64,000 nt of DNA, from NCBI GenBank assembly GCA_004124295.1, contig SCKI01000012.1:29684-93683 (forward strand), in the 5' to 3' direction. Both the position numbers and the translations under genes were made by a program. The DNA comes from Fidelibacterota bacterium (lineage in GTDB: Bacteria > Fidelibacterota > Marinisomatia > SCGC-AAA003-L08 > TS1B11). Of the stretch, positions 1-9,110 are shown in pieces; positions within the stretch are counted from its first letter, which is position 1, and every line of letters begins with the position of its first letter. The notes beneath the pieces were generated by a model. It was not told where the DNA came from. It searched no databases and saw only the letters and a list, made by a program, of their open reading frames with translations.

Positions 1-828
1 GTGCCGAGAATCGACGCCCCTGCGGTAGCGCTGGAGCGCCTGCAGCTGATCCATCCGGCAGGCTATGTGGCCCGCCTGCAGGCAGCCATCGACCGGGGCG
101 CCAGAGTTGTCGATTCCGCCGACACGGAGGTTTCGGCCGGTTCCTTCCAGGCCGCCCTGAAGATGGCTGGCGCCGGCATGCAGGCGGTGGACGATGTCTT
201 GGGAGGGAAGACAACGGCCGGATTCGTTTTGGGCCGGCCCCCGGGGCATCACGCCCTGCCCGACCTGGCCATGGGCTTCTGCCTGCTGGCCAACCTGGCC
301 CTTGCCGCCCGCCATGCCCAGACGGCCCACGGGCTGGAACGCATCGCCGTCATCGACTGGGACGTGCACCACGGAAACGGCACCCAGGCGGCATTCTACA
401 ACAGCGCGGCGGTGCAGTTCATCAGCCTGCATGAATATCCCCTCTATCCGGGCACCGGGGCAGCCGATGAATCCGGCAGCGGCGCCGGGCTCGGTTTCAC
501 CTGCAACATACCTCTTGCCGCCGGCGCCGGTGACGAGCGCTACCTGCAGCTGCTGGAGGGACCGGTCACCGATATCCTGACCGGCTACCGGCCTGACATG
601 ATTTTTATCTCCGCCGGTTTCGACGCCCATGCTGCCGATCCCCTGGGACACATGCAGATTTCCAGCGCCGGCTTCGCAGCCATGACCCGGCAGATCAAGC
701 AGCTGGCGGGGGAACTTTGCCATGGGCGCATCGTCTCTTTTCTTGAAGGTGGCTACAACCTCGATGCCTTGGCCGAATCGGTCGTTGCGCATGTGGCAGA
801 GCTGGCGCATCGTGCGAATACCGCCTAA
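1..828 (+). CDS. Histone deacetylase / acetylpolyamine amidohydrolase family protein, 5'-truncated by the window edge
   Basis: Zinc hydrolase of the arginase-deacetylase fold; bacterial members deacetylate acetylated lysines, polyamines or small molecules such as acetoin-pathway substrates. Visible motifs are RPPGHHA (residues 79-85 of the visible reading), the metal-binding DWDVHHGNGT (D119, D121, H123 onward), YPGTG, the second metal motif SAGFDAH, and the C-terminal EGGYNL glycine-rich active-site loop. The family normally has about 35-45 residues more at the N-terminus with a HPE-x-P-x-R-type motif, so the GTG at base 1 is very probably internal and the real start lies outside the window. 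All catalytic motifs present are intact. The physiological substrate cannot be read from the sequence. Confidence 0.9.
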   Translation: MPRIDAPAVALERLQLIHPAGYVARLQAAIDRGARVVDSADTEVSAGSFQAALKMAGAGMQAVDDVLGGKTTAGFVLGRPPGHHALPDLAMGFCLLANLALAARHAQTAHGLERIAVIDWDVHHGNGTQAAFYNSAAVQFISLHEYPLYPGTGAADESGSGAGLGFTCNIPLAAGAGDERYLQLLEGPVTDILTGYRPDMIFISAGFDAHAADPLGHMQISSAGFAAMTRQIKQLAGELCHGRIVSFLEGGYNLDALAESVVAHVAELAHRANTA

Positions 829-863
829 ATTGGAACATGCCGTATAACAAAGGATGACTAACT

Positions 864-1505
864 ATGAAACGGTTGTATAGGTCACGGGATAATCGCATCA
901 TCGGCGGCGTGTGCGGCGGCCTCGGCGATTATTTTGATGTCGATCCTGTGATGGTGCGGCTGATCTGGATCATTTTGATCCTGTTCGGCGGTATCGGCCT
1001 CATGCTCTACCTGGTGGGCTGGTTTATCATTCCCGGGGCTGACCCGGATGCCAAGCCCAAGCGCAAAACCAAGGCAGCCGGCGAGCCCAGTGGAAAGGGG
1101 CGCTTCTGGTGGGGCCTGGCGCTGGTGATGCTGGGGGTCTACCTGTGGGGCAGCAGTCAATACACCATTTACTGGCCCACGATCCCGGGCAGCGACATTT
1201 ACTCCCGGGACATCGTGCCCTTTGTGCTGATGCTGGTGGGCATCTATGTGCTTTACACCTTTGGGCGCCCCACGGCCGGCCACGGCCACCCCAGCCACGC
1301 TATCTACCGCAGCCGGAGCGACCGCAAAATCGGCGGCGTCTGCGGCGGGCTGGCCGAGTATTTTAAGGTCGATCCCACCGTCATTCGCGTGCTGTGGGTC
1401 GCCGGCGTATTCTTCTACGGCGCGACCGTGCTTATCTACCTGATATTGCTGGTAGCGCTGCCCGAAAAGCCCCTTGAAGCCGATCCGGAGCCGTCCGAAG
1501 TTTGA
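864..1505 (+). CDS. Membrane protein with two PspC domains
   Basis: 213 residues. Two copies of the PspC (phage-shock-protein C) domain flank two further hydrophobic segments. Copy 1 spans about residues 1-60 (YRSRDNRIIGGVCGGLGDYF then a transmembrane helix); copy 2 spans about 145-203 (YRSRSDRKIGGVCGGLAEYF then another helix). Between them lie a Lys-rich stretch and two predicted membrane helices (about 84-100 and 113-131). PspC-domain proteins sit in the inner membrane and take part in envelope-stress sensing. The ATG at 864 follows an AAAGGA ribosome site at 848-853. No PspA or PspB gene is near. The two-domain arrangement probably arose by internal duplication; the specific role is unknown. 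Confidence 0.85.
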   Translation: MKRLYRSRDNRIIGGVCGGLGDYFDVDPVMVRLIWIILILFGGIGLMLYLVGWFIIPGADPDAKPKRKTKAAGEPSGKGRFWWGLALVMLGVYLWGSSQYTIYWPTIPGSDIYSRDIVPFVLMLVGIYVLYTFGRPTAGHGHPSHAIYRSRSDRKIGGVCGGLAEYFKVDPTVIRVLWVAGVFFYGATVLIYLILLVALPEKPLEADPEPSEV

Positions 1506-1509
1506 CCTG

Positions 1510-3039
1510 ATGCGAAAATTTGTGCTGGTCATCCTGGACGGATTCGGCCTCCGGGATGCCCCGGAAGGCAACGCCTATCTCCTCGCCGAAACACCCACCC
1601 TGGACCGGCTCCTGCAACCGCCGGCCATGATTCCCCTGCAGACCTCCGGAGCCGCCGTCGGCCTGCCCCCGGGGGTGATGGGTAATTCCGAAGTGGGCCA
1701 CATGAATATGGGCGCCGGGCGGGTCGTGCCCCAGGGTCTGGTGCGCATCAACGCCGCCATCGGGGACGGCTCCCTCGCCCGGCACCCCGATCTACAGGGT
1801 CTCCTGCAGCGGACTGTGAGCAGCGGCGGGACCCTTCATCTTCTGGGCCTGTGCAGCGACGGCGGGGTCCACAGCCATCTCGAGCATCTTGAAGCGACCC
1901 TCAGTCTGGCCCGGCAGGCCGGTGTCAAACGGCTGGCCTACCACGCCATCATGGATGGCCGGGATACCAGCCCCAGAGCCGGACAGGGCTATCTGCGGCA
2001 GGTTGCCGGCTGGATGGAACAGATCGGCCTGGGCCGGATTGCCACCGTCAGCGGGCGCTATTATGCCATGGATCGTGACCGGCGCTGGGACCGGGTTGAG
2101 CGGGCCTACCGCATGCTGGTGCACGGCGAAGGGGCCCGCTATGACGATCCCCAGGCGGTGCTGGAAGAGGCCTACGGTCAGGGCACGGGGGACGAGTTCA
2201 TTCTTCCGGCGGTCGTGGATCCCGGCTTGACCCTGCGCCCGGGCGACGCCTTGCTGGCCCTCAATTTCCGGGCCGACCGCATGCGGCAGCTGCTGCGGGC
2301 CCTGACCGATCCGCGCTTTGCCCCCTTCAAAACCGATCTGCTGGGGCTGGACGTCGTCACCATGACGTCCTACGAGCGGGCCTTTGACTTCCCGGTGCTG
2401 TTTCCGGCCCCGCAGCTGGACAACATCCTGCCCGAGCTCCTGGCCCGGGCCGGCTACCGGCAGATACGTATCGCCGAAACCGAAAAGTATGCCCACGTCA
2501 CCTATTTCTTTAACGGCGGCCGGGAGGAGCCGGTGGCAGGGGAGGACCGCCATCTGGTGCCCTCTCCCAAGGTGGCCACTTACGACCTGCAGCCTGAGAT
2601 GAGCGCTGCGGAGGTGACCGGCCACGCCTGCGCGGTGATGGAGCAGGGGACCCATGAGGCGCTGATCATGAACCTGGCAAATCTTGACATGGTGGGGCAT
2701 ACCGGCGACCTGCAGGCCGGCCTGCGCGCGATGGCCACGGTGGATGCCTGCGTCGGCCGCTTGCTGGCCGCGGCGGAGGCCGGTGGCTATGCCTTTTTCC
2801 TCACCGCCGATCACGGCAACATCGAGATGATGATTGATCCCGACACGGGCCGGCCCCATACCGCCCACACCACCCTGGATGTGCCCTTTGTGATGCTGAC
2901 GCCGGAGGGCGACCGCGGTCTGCAAGGGTCCGGCCGCCTGGCGGATATCGCGCCCACTATCCTCGATTACCTTGGCCTGGATATACCGCCGGAGATGAAT
3001 GGCCGGAGCCGTCTGGTGGCGCTTCATGCTGCCGATTAG
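1510..3039 (+). CDS. gpmI: 2,3-bisphosphoglycerate-independent phosphoglycerate mutase
   Basis: Cytosolic glycolytic enzyme interconverting 3- and 2-phosphoglycerate with two Mn ions and a phosphoserine intermediate. I place the start at ATG 1510, not at an upstream in-frame ATG (1474) that would overlap the PspC gene, because MRKFVLVILDGFG is the standard family N-terminus; this gives 509 residues, the usual length. D10 (LDGFG), the catalytic Ser60 in MGNSEVGHMN, the substrate-binding insert with GRDTSP and GRYYAMDRD, and the metal motif TADHGNIE (D434, H435) are all intact. The gene lies 4 bp after the PspC stop and leads into the propeller gene. Confidence 0.97.
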   Translation: MRKFVLVILDGFGLRDAPEGNAYLLAETPTLDRLLQPPAMIPLQTSGAAVGLPPGVMGNSEVGHMNMGAGRVVPQGLVRINAAIGDGSLARHPDLQGLLQRTVSSGGTLHLLGLCSDGGVHSHLEHLEATLSLARQAGVKRLAYHAIMDGRDTSPRAGQGYLRQVAGWMEQIGLGRIATVSGRYYAMDRDRRWDRVERAYRMLVHGEGARYDDPQAVLEEAYGQGTGDEFILPAVVDPGLTLRPGDALLALNFRADRMRQLLRALTDPRFAPFKTDLLGLDVVTMTSYERAFDFPVLFPAPQLDNILPELLARAGYRQIRIAETEKYAHVTYFFNGGREEPVAGEDRHLVPSPKVATYDLQPEMSAAEVTGHACAVMEQGTHEALIMNLANLDMVGHTGDLQAGLRAMATVDACVGRLLAAAEAGGYAFFLTADHGNIEMMIDPDTGRPHTAHTTLDVPFVMLTPEGDRGLQGSGRLADIAPTILDYLGLDIPPEMNGRSRLVALHAAD

Positions 3040-3057
3040 CCCTTTCATGCCCCTGGC

Positions 3058-4743
3058 ATGGCAAGGCCGCCGGTCATGAATCCCGGCTATCGGGCCTGGC
3101 GGAGGACGGGTCGGAAGCTTGCGCTGATCCTGCTGCTGGGGATGATCTCCCTGCCGGGCCAGCAAGTGCAGTACCGTGAGGGGGATTGGGACTACCTCCC
3201 GTTCATGGCCGCCATCACTTCCGCCTCGGACGGGGATGAGCAGCTGCTGTTCAGCACGCTGGACGGCCTGTTGGGATACGACTATTTCGCCGGCAGACTG
3301 GCCCCGCTGATCAGGTTGAACGCCGGCCTGCCCGATAAGGCTATCCACCATGTTTACCAGGATTCCCGGACCCGCGGCATCTGGGTGGTCCACGAGGCTG
3401 GCGTCTCGTTCCGGTTGGGGGTGGGTGGTGGCTGGCGGCATATATCCCGGGCGGCCCTGCCGGACTTTTTTGTGGCCCGCAGGGTGCGGCGGCTGGGCGG
3501 CAGTCCGGCAGGCATATGGCTCGATAGCGATGGTGTGTATACTCTGCTGAACAGCTTCACCGGCGCATTTATCAGCCGGGATACGGCTCCGCCCCCCGGT
3601 GCGGTTGACTGGAATGTCAGCCCATTCGATTTCCCCTTTCCTATCGTGCTGACCACCTGGTTTGGAGCCGGTGACTGGCTGGTAACCCTCGATGGATTCG
3701 AGGGGCCCGGCCTGGTATCCGCAAGGCCTGTGTTCCAGATTGAGGACCGGCAGCGCTATACCTGGCTGGCCACCGATCTGGGGCTGCTGTTCCGCGGCGA
3801 TCCCTACTCCCGGCAGTTCAGTGCCCTGCCCGGCGGCATTGCTCCTGCCCAGGTCACCACGATCTACAGGGACGGCGATCTTATCTGGTTTGCCGACAAC
3901 CCCTTCCGCCGCACAGGCCGGCCCGCGCAGCGCAGCGATGACTATTTTCTCTCTGCCTGGGACGAACGGGCCAATCGCTGGCGCTACTACCGGGGCAGCG
4001 AATCGGAGTCCATCGCCGGGACGGGAGTGAACAGCATGCTCAGGGTCGGCCGCGAACTCTGGCTGGCGACCATGCAGGGGATCGTCATATTACACACCCG
4101 CTCAGGTGAATGGCGTTCTCTACGGGCAAGTGCGGGCCTTAACGATGCGGCAGTCTGGGACCTGGTGCTCCACGACGGCCTGGTGTTTGCCGCCACGGCC
4201 CGGGGCATCAACCGGATTGATCCCCGGAGGCGGATTATTCTGCCGGCGGACAGTTCACACCGTGCGCCGCCGGTGGCGGTCCATACCCTGACCAGCACCG
4301 GCACACGCCTGCTGGCCGGAACAGAAGCCGGCATCTACGAGTATAACGGCGCACTAGGCCCAGGTTGGCGCCGGGCGTCAAACCGGGCCGTGACCGCTAT
4401 GGCGGCTGGAACCGCTGGCCTGTACGCCGCCGGGGGCAGGCAGATTTTCGTGGAGCGGCGCCCCGGTGCAGGGTTTGAGTTACTGTTGCTTGGCCTACCC
4501 ATCGAAGGCAGGATATTGGGAATGGGTGGTTTTAAATCGTACATTTGGCTGGCGACCACGGAAGGCGCGCTGGCCTACGATGAACGCACAGGCAAGACAA
4601 TTTTGCTGAAGTCAGGTTTGGGAAGTAGGGCCGGCGGACTGCCCGATAACTTTGTGTATGAAGTTCTGCCCGCTGCGGATAGGGTCTGGTTCGTGACCCG
4701 CGGGGGCGTCGCACGTTTTGATTGGAGATTCTATTTTGAATAG
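3058..4743 (+). CDS. Exported beta-propeller protein (two-component-regulator-propeller-like repeats)
   Basis: 561 residues with a basic N-terminus and a hydrophobic stretch (KLALILLLGMISLPG), so probably exported; a second ATG six codons in is an alternative start. Repeated short motifs of the form (I/L)WLAT-x-x-G(I/L), such as YTWLATDLGLLF, ELWLATMQGIVIL, YIWLATTEGALAY and VWFVTRGGVARF, recur through the chain and match the blades of propellers seen in periplasmic sensor regions. No kinase or DNA-binding domain follows, so this is a free-standing propeller. It overlaps the next gene (GWxTD protein) by 8 bp, so the two are probably co-translated and may act together in the envelope. The ligand is unknown. 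Confidence 0.7.
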   Translation: MARPPVMNPGYRAWRRTGRKLALILLLGMISLPGQQVQYREGDWDYLPFMAAITSASDGDEQLLFSTLDGLLGYDYFAGRLAPLIRLNAGLPDKAIHHVYQDSRTRGIWVVHEAGVSFRLGVGGGWRHISRAALPDFFVARRVRRLGGSPAGIWLDSDGVYTLLNSFTGAFISRDTAPPPGAVDWNVSPFDFPFPIVLTTWFGAGDWLVTLDGFEGPGLVSARPVFQIEDRQRYTWLATDLGLLFRGDPYSRQFSALPGGIAPAQVTTIYRDGDLIWFADNPFRRTGRPAQRSDDYFLSAWDERANRWRYYRGSESESIAGTGVNSMLRVGRELWLATMQGIVILHTRSGEWRSLRASAGLNDAAVWDLVLHDGLVFAATARGINRIDPRRRIILPADSSHRAPPVAVHTLTSTGTRLLAGTEAGIYEYNGALGPGWRRASNRAVTAMAAGTAGLYAAGGRQIFVERRPGAGFELLLLGLPIEGRILGMGGFKSYIWLATTEGALAYDERTGKTILLKSGLGSRAGGLPDNFVYEVLPAADRVWFVTRGGVARFDWRFYFE

Positions 4744-6037
4744 CCGTGTTGGCGCCATGCTGTTAATCGCAACCCTTGCGCTGGCCGCCCCGGATACCGT
4801 TTCGGGTCAGCCCGGAACCCGCCGGGACCCTGATCGATTCGGACGGGAAGGCCGCGGCTCGCGCAATCCTTTCAAAGTAAGCATCAGCCAGCAGCCTGGC
4901 TTGTCAGGTGATTCATCCCTGGTGCATTTCTACACCGGAATCCCGCTGAGCCGTCTGGTCTTCATCCGTGCGGGCGGCGTATTTCAGGCCACCTATGAAC
5001 TGTCCGTATTCGTTTTGAATGAGGACGAAATGGTGGTGGCCACCCGCATCTGGAATGAGTCGGTGGAAATGGAGCACTTCGCTGAAACGCGGGCGGCGGG
5101 GGAAAGGCACACCTCCTATCTTGCCCTGCAGCTGCCTCCGGGCGAGTATAAGGTCGTGGCCCACCTGGTCGACCTGGATAACCGGGACCGTCTGACGGTG
5201 CGCAAAGATCTGCAGATCGAGGAGCTGGAAAATGACAAGCTGGCCCTCGGCAGACCGCTGCTGATCCCCGCATTGACCGTGGGTGAGATTGACATGGCCA
5301 CCCTGCAGCCGGTTTCCGAAGGACGCATTGTCAACACCAGTGACACTTTCTTTGTGCTGGTGACGATTCGTCTTGCCGACTCCGAGCCTGTGGAAGCCGT
5401 GCTGAAGTATTCCGTCAGCAGCGGCAAGGATGTCGTTTTGGAGCATGAAGTCCCCATCGCCCTGGAGCCGGGACTGTCCCAGCATCAGCAGGCGCTCCCC
5501 AGCGGCGCCCTGACGGGCCGTAAATACACCCTCAAGGTGCGACTGGAGGGCGCAGGCGAATCGGTCACCCAGTCTATGCCGATCCTGGTCGAGTGGCTGG
5601 GCTTCTCCGGGGCCATTGGCGATATCGACGATGCCGTTGACCAGACCCGGTATGTGGCCAGAGGCAAGCACATGAAGGCGATGCGCATTGCGAAAGGCGA
5701 AGAGAAAAAGAAAGCTTTTCTGGCCTTCTGGGATTCCCTCGATCCGACCCCGGGGACCGAGCGCAACGAGTTGATGGACGAATATTATTCCCGCGTGGCC
5801 TATGCCAATCTCCATTTCGAAACCTACCAGCCGGGCTGGCAATCCGACCGCGGCATGGTCTATATCATCTACGGGCCTCCTGATGACATACAGCACAATC
5901 CGGGGCGGTCGAACCGGCAGCCGTTCCAGGTCTGGAGGTATTTCAACAAGCAGTGGCAATTCGTCTTTGTAGATGTGAACATGTTCGGCGATTACCGCCT
6001 CATGTCACCCCTTTATCCGACCGGTGTCTCCCGCTAA
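4736..6037 (+). CDS. GWxTD domain-containing exported protein
   Basis: I choose TTG at 4736 because a GGAG site (4724-4727) lies 8 nt upstream and the product then begins with a signal peptide (NSRVGAMLLIATLALAAP...VSGQ); a longer reading from TTG 4718 is possible. About 433 residues. The C-terminal third carries the GWxTD-type module: an FWDSLDPTPGTERNE stretch, YYSRVAYAN, then GWQSDRGMVYIIYGPPDDI. Here the signature is GWxSD, a conservative variant (G at residue 367). GWxTD proteins are known mainly from FCB-group genomes, are exported, and have no proven function. It overlaps the propeller gene by 8 bp and the following nuclease gene by 14 bp. Confidence 0.85.
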   Translation: MNSRVGAMLLIATLALAAPDTVSGQPGTRRDPDRFGREGRGSRNPFKVSISQQPGLSGDSSLVHFYTGIPLSRLVFIRAGGVFQATYELSVFVLNEDEMVVATRIWNESVEMEHFAETRAAGERHTSYLALQLPPGEYKVVAHLVDLDNRDRLTVRKDLQIEELENDKLALGRPLLIPALTVGEIDMATLQPVSEGRIVNTSDTFFVLVTIRLADSEPVEAVLKYSVSSGKDVVLEHEVPIALEPGLSQHQQALPSGALTGRKYTLKVRLEGAGESVTQSMPILVEWLGFSGAIGDIDDAVDQTRYVARGKHMKAMRIAKGEEKKKAFLAFWDSLDPTPGTERNELMDEYYSRVAYANLHFETYQPGWQSDRGMVYIIYGPPDDIQHNPGRSNRQPFQVWRYFNKQWQFVFVDVNMFGDYRLMSPLYPTGVSR

Positions 6038-6857
6038 ACCGGCTGGCGGTTCGACCGAACCGGTCCGCTTCTCCTATTCCCGGCTGCAGTCCTACGGCAA
6101 CTGTCCGGCCCAGTACCGCTACCGTTATATTGACCGCCTGCCGGAGCAGGGCCTGTCCATCGAGGCCTACCTGGGACGGCGCCTGCATGAGGTCCTGGAA
6201 TGGCTCTACGACCCGGACCGGTCCGCTGCCCAGCCATCTTTTGACGCGCTCCTGGCCCGGTTCCGCGAATCCTGGGCAGCCGCCTGGCAGCCGGACATCA
6301 TGATTGCCCGGCCCGCCTGGCACACGGACGATTACTATCAGCTCGGTCAGCGGGCCCTGGCCGGATTCTATCGCCGCCATGAGCCATTTAATGCGCCGGT
6401 GACGCATGTGGAGCGATCCTTTGCCCTCCCCCTGGAGGGGCTGCCGAACGTGGAGATCAGCGGCATCATGGACCGCACTGACCGCCTCGCCGAGGGCCAT
6501 TGGGCCATCCACGATTACAAATCGGGGCGCCGCATGATATCCGAGGCCAAGGCCGGCAGCGACCTGCAGATGCGCATCTACTTCTGGGCCCTGCAGCAGC
6601 TGGAAACCGGCATCGAGCAGGTTGACATTGTCTGGCACTTCCTGCAGCACGGCCGGTCGGTGACCTTGCCCTCGGTCGATTGGCAGATTGCCCGCATTGC
6701 CGCGCAGCTCCGCCGGAAGGTCGAGCCGCTGCTGGCGGTAGAGGAGCGGGCCGGGGCCCTGGAGCCGAAGGAATCGCCGCTCTGCGGCTGGTGCCATTAT
6801 TGGGCTGCCTGCCCAGCCAAACGGGGCCAGACTCACCCGGCAAGGGTGGCGCAGTAA
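6024..6857 (+). CDS. PD-(D/E)XK nuclease with probable Fe-S cluster (RecB/Cas4/AddB-like)
   Basis: 277 residues. The nuclease core is visible: FSYSRLQSYGNCPAQYRYRY near the N-terminus, GIMDRTDR with D150, and HDYKSG with D164 and K166, the metal and catalytic residues of RecB-family exonucleases. Cys27 together with C254-x2-C257-x5-C263 near the C-terminus reproduces the four-cysteine layout that binds a 4Fe-4S cluster in AddB and Cas4. No cas genes or CRISPR repeats are present, so a general DNA-repair or recombination role is more likely than adaptation. The GTG start overlaps the GWxTD gene by 14 bp. Confidence 0.85.
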   Translation: MSPAKPAGGSTEPVRFSYSRLQSYGNCPAQYRYRYIDRLPEQGLSIEAYLGRRLHEVLEWLYDPDRSAAQPSFDALLARFRESWAAAWQPDIMIARPAWHTDDYYQLGQRALAGFYRRHEPFNAPVTHVERSFALPLEGLPNVEISGIMDRTDRLAEGHWAIHDYKSGRRMISEAKAGSDLQMRIYFWALQQLETGIEQVDIVWHFLQHGRSVTLPSVDWQIARIAAQLRRKVEPLLAVEERAGALEPKESPLCGWCHYWAACPAKRGQTHPARVAQ

Positions 6858-6977
6858 GCGGCCCCAGCGCCACCAGATATGGGGGTACCTGGCAATCACA
6901 CCGCTGTATCATGCCACTTTATCGTGAAAGTCATTTCCATCCTCGACAGAGGCTGGTAACTTTGCCGAATCAACCGG

Positions 6978-8468
6978 GTGCCGCGGGCACCGTTTCCGCA
7001 GAATCATTTTTTGAGGCGTCTGGGTGCCGAATTGGGTTATGTGAATACTGATCTGAACGAGGGCGCCGTCCCTGCCGAGACCGGAGCAACCGGTATCCGG
7101 CGGGTCAGCTTCCATACTCTCGGATGCAAGCTGAACCGGTCCGAAACCGACGCCCTGGCGGCCCAATTTGCTGCCCGGGGCTACCAGATCGTTCCCTTTC
7201 GGCAGCCTGCCGACCTGGCCGTCATCAACACCTGCACCGTCACCGGGGAGGCTGACGCCAAAAGCCGCCAGGCGATCCGCCAGGCTGTGGATCAGTCCCG
7301 GGCCACCCGCGTCGCCGCCATGGGCTGCTACACCCAGATGCACCCGCAGGAGGCCGCCGGGCTGGAAGGGATCGACCTGCTGCTGGGCACCCGCAACAAG
7401 TTTGAACTCATCGATCTGCTGCCCGAACTGGAGCGCCGCCCGGCCGGGGCCCCCCTGGTGCGTATCACCCCAACCGGTGAGGACCGGGTGTTTGATGAGG
7501 CGCCCTCCATTTCCGCCACCGACCGGACCCGGGCTGCCCTGAAGGTCCAGGACGGTTGCGACTACGCCTGCACCTACTGCATTATCCCGGCGGCCAGAGG
7601 CGTCAGCCGGAGCCGGCCGTTGGCGGACTGCCTGGCCGAGGCCCGGGAACTGGTGCAGCGGGGTTATCGGGAGATCGTGCTCACCGGCGTTAATCTGGGC
7701 GCCTGGACTGCCGGAAACCTGGTTTTCGACGATCTCCTGGAGGCGGTGAGCAATGTGGCCGGACTCCGGCGCATCAGGATCAGCTCCATTGAACCGAACC
7801 TGATCACCGAGCGGACCCTGCAGCTGCTGGCGGACAGGGAGAATATCTGCCACCATCTGCACCTGCCGCTGCAGCACGCCTCGGACCGGATACTGGGGGC
7901 CATGCGCAGGCGCTACAGTTTCGCCGACTATCGCCGCAAGGTGGACCGGGCCGTGGAACTGTTGCCCGATGTGGCCATCGGCGCCGATGTCATGGTAGGG
8001 TTCCCCGGCGAGAATGCGGAGGATTTCGAAGCACTTGCCCAGGCGTTGGCTGACCTGCCCAACAGCTACTACCATATTTTCCGCTACTCGGAGCGGGCGG
8101 GGACCCTGGCAACGGCCCTGGCCGGCAGCGTTGATCCCCGGGTCCGGCGGGAGCGGGCGCAGGTCCTGCGGGAGATCGCCCTGGAAAAGCAGCGGGCCTT
8201 CGCCCGGCGGTTTGTCGGGCAGACCCGCACGGTGTACTTCGAAAGCCGCACTGGGGAAGGCCGGTGGAGCGGTCTCACCGGCAATTACCTGCGCGTGCTC
8301 GTCTCTTCCAGTGATGATATGGCCGCCCAACTGCGGCCGGTTGCCTTGCTGCGCGAATCCGGCGGCAGCCTTCATGGCGCCTTGTTGCAGGGCACTTTGT
8401 CGCGCGGCGCATCGTTGCCCGGCGCATCGTTGCCCGGCGCATCGTTGCCCGGCACAGTGGCGGCGTGA
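6978..8468 (+). CDS. mtaB: tRNA (N6-threonylcarbamoyladenosine(37)-C2)-methylthiotransferase MtaB
   Basis: Radical-SAM enzyme that methylthiolates t6A37 of ANN-decoding tRNAs. The N-terminal MTTase domain binds one cluster through Cys50 (TLGCKLNRSE), the cysteine of NTCTVTGEAD and that of MGCYTQ; the radical-SAM CxxxCxxC is in GCDYACTYCIIP. A TRAM-like segment follows. Lengths here use GTG 6978, but the first 39 residues have no family counterpart. The conserved N-terminus begins at an ATC codon at 7095 (I-R-R-V-S-F-H-T-L-G-C), 8 nt after a GGAG, so the true start may be there (see findings); GTG 7041 is a third option. The C-terminus ends in (ASLPG)x3 encoded by a 15-bp tandem repeat. Its stop overlaps the kinase start (GTGA). 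Confidence 0.93.
   Translation: MPRAPFPQNHFLRRLGAELGYVNTDLNEGAVPAETGATGIRRVSFHTLGCKLNRSETDALAAQFAARGYQIVPFRQPADLAVINTCTVTGEADAKSRQAIRQAVDQSRATRVAAMGCYTQMHPQEAAGLEGIDLLLGTRNKFELIDLLPELERRPAGAPLVRITPTGEDRVFDEAPSISATDRTRAALKVQDGCDYACTYCIIPAARGVSRSRPLADCLAEARELVQRGYREIVLTGVNLGAWTAGNLVFDDLLEAVSNVAGLRRIRISSIEPNLITERTLQLLADRENICHHLHLPLQHASDRILGAMRRRYSFADYRRKVDRAVELLPDVAIGADVMVGFPGENAEDFEALAQALADLPNSYYHIFRYSERAGTLATALAGSVDPRVRRERAQVLREIALEKQRAFARRFVGQTRTVYFESRTGEGRWSGLTGNYLRVLVSSSDDMAAQLRPVALLRESGGSLHGALLQGTLSRGASLPGASLPGASLPGTVAA
7083..7097 (+). promoter_or_regulatory. Candidate ribosome site and ATC start inside the annotated mtaB reading
   Basis: GGAG at 7083-7086, an 8-nt spacer, then ATC at 7095-7097, exactly where MtaB homologues begin (consensus M-x-x-V-A-F-x-T-L-G-C). 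The spacing is ideal; the codon is not a standard initiator. Confidence 0.35.
8406..8450 (+). repeat. 15-bp tandem repeat, three exact copies, at the 3' end of mtaB
   Basis: Unit GGCGCATCGTTGCCC at 8406-8420, 8421-8435 and 8436-8450, with degenerate copies just upstream. It is in frame and encodes (GASLP)x3, giving a pentapeptide-like tail after the TRAM region. Replication slippage is the simplest origin. Confidence 0.95.
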
Positions 8469-9106
8469 ACAGCTTCATAGGCATCGCCGGGAATATCGGT
8501 GTGGGGAAGACCACCTTCACCGAACTGGTGGCCGAGCATTTCGGGATCACCTCCTACTTCGAGTCGGTCATCGACAATCCTTATTTAGAAGATTTTTATG
8601 GCAATATGGATCGTTGGAGTTTCCAGTTGCAAATATACTTCCTGCACCACCGCTTCCGGACCCATATGGCCATGTCCGAAAACAGCGGCGGCACCGTCCA
8701 GGACCGGACCATCTACGAGGATGTGGAAATCTTTGCCCGGAACCTGCATGAAATGGGCTACATGTCCGATCGGGACTGGGACAACTACCGGGAACTGTTC
8801 GCCATGATGACCTCCTTCCTGCGCAAACCCGATCTGATCATCTACCTGCAGGCCTCCACCGATACGCTGCTCTCCCGGATCAGGGGCCGGGACCGGGATT
8901 TTGAGCGCTCCATCGACCCCGAGTACCTGCACAGCCTCAACGTGGCCTACGACCGCTGGATCGGCAGCATCCGGGAGACGGAGCCGGTGATGCTGGTTGA
9001 CACCAACCGGCTGAATGTCTTCACCGACAAGGCGGCGGTAACCGAACTGCTGGAGGAGATCGGCCAGCGCCTGGCTGCCGGACAGATGTCTGGCCGGGAG
9101 GGCTGA
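8465..9106 (+). CDS. Deoxynucleoside kinase family protein
   Basis: 213 residues. Phosphorylates deoxynucleosides in the salvage pathway; substrate preference (dA/dG or dC) is not decidable here. P-loop GNIGVGKT at residues 9-16, a FESVIDNPYLEDFY substrate-binding stretch, the catalytic DRTIYED motif and the lid RIRGRDRDFE are intact, and the length matches the family. It starts with GTG overlapping the mtaB stop (GTGA) and runs straight into purN, forming a nucleotide-metabolism cluster with purN and purH. Confidence 0.9.
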   Translation: MNSFIGIAGNIGVGKTTFTELVAEHFGITSYFESVIDNPYLEDFYGNMDRWSFQLQIYFLHHRFRTHMAMSENSGGTVQDRTIYEDVEIFARNLHEMGYMSDRDWDNYRELFAMMTSFLRKPDLIIYLQASTDTLLSRIRGRDRDFERSIDPEYLHSLNVAYDRWIGSIRETEPVMLVDTNRLNVFTDKAAVTELLEEIGQRLAAGQMSGREG

Positions 9107-9110
9107 GCCG

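Noticed and set aside
1792..3441. 549-codon open frame on the minus strand
   Set aside because: Antisense to gpmI, which has every catalytic motif.
6024..6857. Cas4 as part of a CRISPR system
   Set aside because: The Cas4/AddB-like cysteine layout is present, but there are no repeats or cas genes in the window; a repair nuclease is likelier.
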